Assembly: GCA_023412805.1 (NCBI GenBank)
Contig: JAEZRM010000064.1
Location: forward strand, 372,001 to 436,000
Direction of reading: 5' to 3'
DNA from: Pseudomonadota bacterium
GTDB taxonomy: Bacteria > Pseudomonadota > Alphaproteobacteria > Rhizobiales > Hyphomicrobiaceae
Length of the DNA: 64,000 nt
Position numbers and translations under genes: made by a program. Shown here piece after piece: positions 59,206 through 64,000 of this stretch. The notes beneath the pieces are model-generated. The model was not told the origin of the DNA. It saw only the letters and a list, made by a program, of their open reading frames with translations, and did not search any database. Every line of letters begins with the position of its first letter. The first letter of the stretch is position 1.

Positions 59206-59670
59206 CGAGCCCGTGCCTGGAGTTGTTCAATGTTTGGGGGCGTTGGAGTGTGCCGCGCGTCCTCCGTAAAGGTCGCGCTATATCCCCTCCCCACGCTTTA
59301 TCGCACGTCGATGAACCTCCTGCTAGCGATATGCTTGCGGAGTTTCATCCCCCTTGCAAGCACGGACCTAAAGCGTCGGATGCGTATATCCCCATCGGCG
59401 CGTTGCGCAGCGTTCGTGGACGGTTCAGAATTTGGAACGATAATCTCGTCTATATGAAAGCTGAGGGTCGGCTTCTGGCATGATTCCCGCAACAAACATG
59501 CTTGGATGCCCGGGACGGGCTGTGCCGGCAGACGGAAAGGACCGTGCCGCATGACGCGACGGTAGTGCGGTGGGTAGGCGGGAAATGGTTGTCCAGATGC
59601 AGGTTGTGCATGCGAGTCGAGTGGCGAGCATTCCAAGTCGTTGCAACTCGAGACGTTTCGGGAGGGGCGC
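59206..59670. other. Divergent intergenic region of the polysaccharide cluster
   Basis: These 465 bp separate the AKR gene (minus) from the flippase gene (plus) and should hold both promoters. The 13-mer CTAAAGCGTCGGA at 59368-59380 matches the arm of the inverted repeat at 514-526. No coding gene is convincing; open frames across it run antisense through the flippase gene. Confidence 0.45.
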
Positions 59671-61014
59671 TTGATTGCGAACGGTACAGTCGTCCGCGGT
59701 ATCCTATGGACGGTGGGTACCCATGTCCTCTCGATTGTCACCCGGTTCGGCTCCAATGTCGTTTTGTCGCGACTGCTGAACCCGGAAATCTTCGGCATGA
59801 TGCTGATCATCAATACGGTGAGGCAAGGTGTCGAACTGAGTTCTGATGTCGGATTTGCCCAGAACGTCATCCAGAACAAGCGTGGTGACCAGCCGGCCTT
59901 CTTCAACACGGTCTGGGTGATGCAGATGGTGCGGGGCATCCTGCTTTGCATCATCCTGTTCTTCTGCGCCGCGCCAATCGGGCGTCTATACGCCGTTCCA
60001 GCCAGTGCGTTCGAATTGAGCGCTATGATACTCGCTGTGTCGGGTTTTGCCTCCACGTCACTGTTTCTGCTGCACCGAAATCTGCAGCTGGCTAAGTTCA
60101 ACCTGTTCGAACTCGCTTTGGATGTCGTCAGCGCTGTATTGGTCGTTTCAGCCGCGATCCTGAGCCCGACGATCGAGGCGCTTGTGGCCGCGACACTTGT
60201 TGCGCAAGTCGTACGGACGGTGAGCAGCTATTTCCTAACCAAGGATGGCAACAGGCTCCAGTTCGTCAAAGCTTATGCTCTAGAAGTCCTGACATTCGGC
60301 CGATGGATATTTCTATCTTCGATCTTGATATTCCTGTGCGCCAGCTTCGACCGTCTGTATCTCGGTAAGGTCGCAGCTTTGAGCGTTGTCGGCGTCTACG
60401 GCATCGCGCGAACGCTGGCCGACATGCCGACGTTCCTTGCTGCGCGTATCGGCTACTCAGTGATTTTCCCGGTCGTCTCTTCCGCGCAAGCCGGTGAGCG
60501 GACCGATGTGCGTGTGCGCCTCTCAGGGATCCGATTCAAGCTACTGCTCATCGCGGCTGCCAGTGTCGCATTTGGCATCTCTATTGCCGACATTGCCATC
60601 GAGCTCGTTTATGATGTGCGATATCACGATGCAGGTTGGATGCTTGCGATCCTGCTCTTCGGGGTGTGGCCCGCCGTGCTTTGCTCCATCAACGAGTATG
60701 CATTGCTAGGTTTCGGCAAGCCATTGTACGGCGTCATCGGCAATGGCGTTAAGCTTGCCTACTACCTCATCGCGCTTCCGCTAGCTTTTGGCCAGCTGGG
60801 CATATTGGGGGCAGCGATTGTCATAGCAATGAGCGATCTGGGCCGCTACGTCGTCGTTGCGATCGGTCAGCGGCGGGAGCAATTTTCCTTCTTCACACAG
60901 GATGCGGTGGCGACATTGATTTTCTTGATGTTGATCGCTGCTATGTCATGGGCGCGCTCTCTGGCGGGCTTTGGCAGCGCATTCGATCGGGTTCCGCTGG
61001 ATAAGCTGAGCTGA
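59671..61014 (+). CDS. Lipid-linked oligosaccharide flippase, Wzx/RfbX family
   Basis: This protein of about 447 residues has the start chosen at TTG 59671, with GGGAGGGG 5 nt upstream; TTG 59641 is an alternative. At least 12 hydrophobic segments are spread over the whole length, starting GILWTVGTHVLSIVTRFGSNV. The conserved early loop SRLLNPEIFGMMLIINTV is typical of polysaccharide transporters. It flips undecaprenyl-linked repeat units across the inner membrane. It leads the plus-strand run followed by two GT2 genes. Confidence 0.9.
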   Translation: MIANGTVVRGILWTVGTHVLSIVTRFGSNVVLSRLLNPEIFGMMLIINTVRQGVELSSDVGFAQNVIQNKRGDQPAFFNTVWVMQMVRGILLCIILFFCAAPIGRLYAVPASAFELSAMILAVSGFASTSLFLLHRNLQLAKFNLFELALDVVSAVLVVSAAILSPTIEALVAATLVAQVVRTVSSYFLTKDGNRLQFVKAYALEVLTFGRWIFLSSILIFLCASFDRLYLGKVAALSVVGVYGIARTLADMPTFLAARIGYSVIFPVVSSAQAGERTDVRVRLSGIRFKLLLIAAASVAFGISIADIAIELVYDVRYHDAGWMLAILLFGVWPAVLCSINEYALLGFGKPLYGVIGNGVKLAYYLIALPLAFGQLGILGAAIVIAMSDLGRYVVVAIGQRREQFSFFTQDAVATLIFLMLIAAMSWARSLAGFGSAFDRVPLDKLS

Positions 61015-61039
61015 GCGACGGGGCTGAGGTGCTGAAAAA

Positions 61040-62134
61040 ATGGCGATCGTCGATATCCTGCTTCCGGTACGAAATGGCGCCGATTACCTTTCTCAGGCCA
61101 TTGAGAGCGTCCGCGGCCAGACGTTCCGAGACTGGCGCCTGTGGGTTCTCGACCATTGCTCTGTAGATGGAAGCGTAGAGATCGCTTATCGCCATAGCGA
61201 ACAAGATCCGCGCGTGCAGGTTCGTACCCTTGAGGCCAATGGGCTGTCGGAACTGCTTAATATGGGACTGGATCTCTGCGATTGTCGCTATGTGGTGCGT
61301 CAGGATGCGGATGACATATCGCTGCCAAATCGCTTGGAGACTCTCCTCAACGCCATGAACAGCGATCCGGAGCTGGACCTAGTGGGCTCCAACGCTAGCC
61401 TCATTGATGCCGATGGCAAGCAGATCGGACGCGTCGATTACCCGATGGGCGTGAATGGCGTCAGGGCGAGCGCTTTATTCTCCACTCCCCTCCTTCATCC
61501 AACCGTCGCCTTCCGATTCCAAACGTTGAACGAACTGGGCGTGCGATACGGCATAGATTTTATGCGCTGGCTGCCCAGCGACCAGCGGATGAACGTGCCG
61601 GCGCTCGCCGAGGATTATTTCTTGTTCTGCCAGCTCGCATTTCTCGGTCGGTGCATGAATCTTGCCGACCGCCTAGTTCTGTATCGCTTGCACGGCAATA
61701 ATGTTGGTGTCACAAAATTCCTTCCGCAGGCCCAAGTCGCCCTCGACATCTCTCGTTACGTTGTCGCCTCCTTGGCAGCGCGGGAGGGCGTGGATGCCTT
61801 CGATCCGGCGCCGTTTTGCAGCCATGCCATGCAGGTTATCGAAATCCCGGGACGTACTGATTTTTCGGGCGAGTATCAGCAGCTAGCTGACTTGATGAAT
61901 AGGACCATACCACGATCAGAAGATCTGTCGCGTGAACTATCATTTCGCTCGTGCCTGGTAAACCGGTCCAAAGCTATTATGATTTATCGATATCAGAAGC
62001 ACGTGCGCATGTTCGGCTACGATGGCGGTGAGTATTTAACAGTGAGATCATGGCTTATGCCTCGTGCGCTTCGCTCATTCAGAAAGCGGCCTTTTCTAAC
62101 GCTTACGCCCTCGGGCTTGACTGCGACAACCTGA
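61040..62134 (+). CDS. Glycosyltransferase family 2
   Basis: This 364-residue protein starts at ATG 61040, 25 nt after the flippase. GT-A fold marks: VDILLPVRNGADYLSQAIES, WVLDHCSVDGS (nucleotide-binding Asp), VVRQDADDISLPNRLETLL with the DxD-type QDADD, and VGSNASLIDADGKQIG. The helical C-terminal third carries no membrane segment. It transfers a sugar from a nucleotide donor to the growing repeat unit. Confidence 0.93.
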   Translation: MAIVDILLPVRNGADYLSQAIESVRGQTFRDWRLWVLDHCSVDGSVEIAYRHSEQDPRVQVRTLEANGLSELLNMGLDLCDCRYVVRQDADDISLPNRLETLLNAMNSDPELDLVGSNASLIDADGKQIGRVDYPMGVNGVRASALFSTPLLHPTVAFRFQTLNELGVRYGIDFMRWLPSDQRMNVPALAEDYFLFCQLAFLGRCMNLADRLVLYRLHGNNVGVTKFLPQAQVALDISRYVVASLAAREGVDAFDPAPFCSHAMQVIEIPGRTDFSGEYQQLADLMNRTIPRSEDLSRELSFRSCLVNRSKAIMIYRYQKHVRMFGYDGGEYLTVRSWLMPRALRSFRKRPFLTLTPSGLTATT

Positions 62135-62209
62135 GCTGAGCAAAAATCTTGGGCCAAGTGTGCCGAGGAGTTCGAGCAGAAGCGTCAGCAGGCAACCGGA
62201 TATAGTGAA

Positions 62210-63157
62210 ATGGGTAGTGACCGCGCCGCTGCTTCTCCGGCACGTCCGTTGAGCGTCGCCGTGTGCATCTGCACGTACCGCCGCCCCGACATGCTGATTG
62301 CGCTCCTGCACCGACTTCGGAGTGAGGCAGCCGCGATATCTGATGACGTCAGAGTCGGCATAGTCGTGGTGGATGACGATGCCGAAAAATCCGCCGAGCT
62401 ACCGGTCAAGGGGGCAGACACAGGCTTTGGCCTCAGTGTGCGGTATATCCACGCTGGAGGGCAAAACATAGCCATCGCCCGTAATTTGGCCCTGAATGCG
62501 GGTGTCGACATGGCGGGGCTTGTTGCCCTCATAGATGACGATTGTGTGCCGGCCGAGGGCTGGCTCTCTGAGCTGTTGAGAGTCTTTTCGCTCGGCGCAG
62601 CGGAAATTGTAACCGGCGTATGCCGCGACCAGTTCCCGGAATCCTACCCTTCGTGGGTTCACCGAGGTCCCTACTTTGATCCGCCGCTCGATGAGCCGGA
62701 TGGCGCGCTCGTGACCACGGGATACATCAAGAATATTCTTATCTCCGCTGACGCGCTCCGCCGTACCGGTATTCAGTTCGACCCCGACTTTGGCCGGACC
62801 GGGGGAGAGGATGAGATGTTTCTTATTCAGGCCCGGCGACTTGGTTTCAGGAACCGTCGAGCAGCGCGTGCCATAGTTTACGAGCAGGTGCCTGTCAGCC
62901 GGCTTACATTCAAATATCAACTGAAGCGCCGGCTCTGGTACGGAAACACCGAATCTCTGACGACCGTTGCGGCTGGCACGGCATCGCGCCCGCGTGCACT
63001 ACTACGCGGTGCGCGATTGGTAACGAACGCTTTGTTCCTGGTTCCAATACGGCTGATCCGTCGTCAACCGATGGAACTTCACTCCGCGGCGGCTGCTTTG
63101 CTGCAAGGACTAGGGCGAATTATGGGGGCCGTCGGCATCCCCGTGAACCATCGCTAG
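62210..63157 (+). CDS. Glycosyltransferase family 2
   Basis: This 315-residue protein starts at ATG 62210. GT-A marks: LSVAVCICTYRRPDMLIALL at the start, GIVVVDDDAEKSA, AGGQNIAIARNLAL, and ALIDDDCVPAEGWL with the metal-binding DDD. FGRTGGEDEMFLIQARRLG supplies the ED catalytic base region. The C-terminal 90 residues are basic with one hydrophobic stretch (LVTNALFLVPIRLI), possibly membrane-associated. It follows the other GT2 after 75 nt. Confidence 0.93.
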   Translation: MGSDRAAASPARPLSVAVCICTYRRPDMLIALLHRLRSEAAAISDDVRVGIVVVDDDAEKSAELPVKGADTGFGLSVRYIHAGGQNIAIARNLALNAGVDMAGLVALIDDDCVPAEGWLSELLRVFSLGAAEIVTGVCRDQFPESYPSWVHRGPYFDPPLDEPDGALVTTGYIKNILISADALRRTGIQFDPDFGRTGGEDEMFLIQARRLGFRNRRAARAIVYEQVPVSRLTFKYQLKRRLWYGNTESLTTVAAGTASRPRALLRGARLVTNALFLVPIRLIRRQPMELHSAAAALLQGLGRIMGAVGIPVNHR

Positions 63158-63306
63158 GTGTTTAGCGCCAGCATTTAATGGGACAGCGTTGCAATCCTAA
63201 TCAAAGGATGCGCTCCTACGATGCAAGCTGGTCAGCATGGCGGGCCAGCACTGAGTACTAGCTGCCCTTGTGCCAGAATTGGTCAGTTAAAGAGCCCTTC
63301 TCGTAC

Positions 63307-64000
63307 TCAGTGGGACGGGGCCTTTCCAAGGCGGACTTTCATGGGGGCCAGCAGCAGGATCTCCGCAAGCAGCAGTGCGCACCGGGCGTAGCGTGTCGCC
63401 AGCCGACGCGGGTTGGTGGCCAGACGCCATGCCCATTCTAATCCGTATCGCTGCATAAAGCCGGGGGCGCGAGTTTGAGCGCCCGTCAGGAAGTCGAGGC
63501 CGGCGCCGATGCATACGAAGCCGACATTGATGTTCCGCTCCACGGCACGTGCGGCGAACTGCTCCTGCTTGGGTGCACCCAACGCCACCAGGCAAAGACC
63601 GGCTCCAGACGCGGCGATGCGATCGAGGGCTGCGTCGGCTTCGGCACCTTCAGGGTCAAAGCCATGCGGCGGCGAATCTGCACCCGCAATGCGAAGACTA
63701 GTCCCGGCGCGCTCGGTCAGATAGGCCGTTGCGCCGGTAAGAACACTCTCGCTCGTGCCGTAGAGATAGATGGAAATGTCCTGCTGCGCCGCCGCCGCCG
63801 CCAGAGGCACGATGAGATCTGATCCCGGCGTCCGTTCGACATGGACACCCTGGCGGGCCGCGAGCATGGCGATCGGAGCGCCATCCGCCGTGATGTAGCG
63901 CGCCTTGGCGTATGCCTCACGGAAACGCGCAGAGCGGCGCAACTTGTCCAGATGGTCGAGATTCAGCGTGAAGACGGAGAAGCTCTCGTTCTGCTTCGCC
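63307..64000 (-). CDS. WecG/TagA/CpsF-family glycosyltransferase, N-terminus cut by window edge
   Basis: The frame stays open from the stop at 63307 to the right edge, about 231 codons, without reaching a start. Recognisable family blocks: SFSVFTLNLDHLDKLRRS near the edge, YITADGAPIAMLAA (catalytic Asp in ADG), RTPGSDL, LCLVALGAPKQEQFA, and IGAGLDFLTGAQTRAPGFMQ followed by RYGLEWAWRLATNPRRLATR. It transfers N-acetyl-mannosamine-type or glucose-type residues to a lipid-linked sugar. It converges with the GT2 gene at 63157. Confidence 0.92.
   Translation of the reverse strand, partial: AKQNESFSVFTLNLDHLDKLRRSARFREAYAKARYITADGAPIAMLAARQGVHVERTPGSDLIVPLAAAAAQQDISIYLYGTSESVLTGATAYLTERAGTSLRIAGADSPPHGFDPEGAEADAALDRIAASGAGLCLVALGAPKQEQFAARAVERNINVGFVCIGAGLDFLTGAQTRAPGFMQRYGLEWAWRLATNPRRLATRYARCALLLAEILLLAPMKVRLGKAPSH

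Noticed and set aside
59298..60101. 267-codon open frame antisense to the flippase and spanning its upstream region
   Set aside because: Its sequence lacks any domain, and most of it lies opposite a clear multi-helix membrane protein.

Overview
The window is a GC-rich chromosomal segment of an alphaproteobacterium, most likely of the order Hyphomicrobiales. The evidence is the run AI-2E permease - hda - ppk - ppx, the lipoprotein (BamE-like) / ubiquinol-cytochrome c chaperone / DUF177 trio, a FYDLN-acid protein (TIGR02300 type), a DUF3309 micro-protein, and a large two-TM coiled-coil protein resembling the growth pole ring protein of polar-growing rhizobia. Genus cannot be settled from the sequence alone. 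Most of the window is ordinary housekeeping chromosome; no CRISPR array, prophage or complete transposon is visible.

Layout. 1-11 kb: an edge-truncated AEC permease, glyQ / small membrane protein / glyS, the lipoprotein-cytochrome chaperone-DUF177 block, an S49 peptidase, prs, cspA, infA, a Nudix hydrolase and an Hpt phosphotransfer protein. 11-22 kb: the GPR-like protein, DUF3309, a ThDP enzyme with an internally duplicated protein of unknown function, ctpA and envC (cell wall), a HIG1-type protein, a cobalamin adenosyltransferase and a rhomboid protease. 22-27 kb: a small accessory patch between tRNA-Val(UAC) and a CAU tRNA (probably Ile2). It holds a candidate sRNA, an FAD-linked oxidase, a solitary HsdR-N-like nuclease protein, a higB-higA pair, an orphan higA and the debris of a third higA. 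Both tRNAs carry 86-bp tandem repeats directly at their 3' ends.

27-46 kb: a SIMPL protein, mgtE, a glycosyltransferase, a CoA-transferase plus second ThDP enzyme, surA-pdxA-rsmA, a DnaJ-like protein, and ppx/ppk/hda/AI-2E/CDP-alcohol phosphatidyltransferase, which are tightly coupled (several 4-nt stop/start overlaps). 46-53 kb: a GST, a class I glutamine-amidotransferase fold lacking its nucleophile, folA, a CsgG-like lipoprotein, an AstE/AspA-type metallohydrolase, the FYDLN protein, aspC and bifunctional manC.

53-64 kb: an exopolysaccharide/capsule region that starts immediately after an IS481 transposase remnant and an AT-richer stretch. It encodes a polyprenyl-phosphate sugar transferase, a GMC oxidoreductase, an aldo/keto reductase, a Wzx-like flippase, three glycosyltransferases and an edge-truncated WecG/TagA/CpsF transferase. 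manC just upstream would supply GDP-mannose. The logic is that of a Wzx/Wzy-type pathway, but no polymerase or Wza/Wzc lies inside the window.

The least explained items are the tRNA-anchored 86-bp repeats, the candidate sRNA beside tRNA-Val, the duplicated-domain protein next to a ThDP enzyme, the nucleophile-less amidotransferase, the stacked inverted repeats after glyS and the triple perfect hairpin at 30.8 kb.
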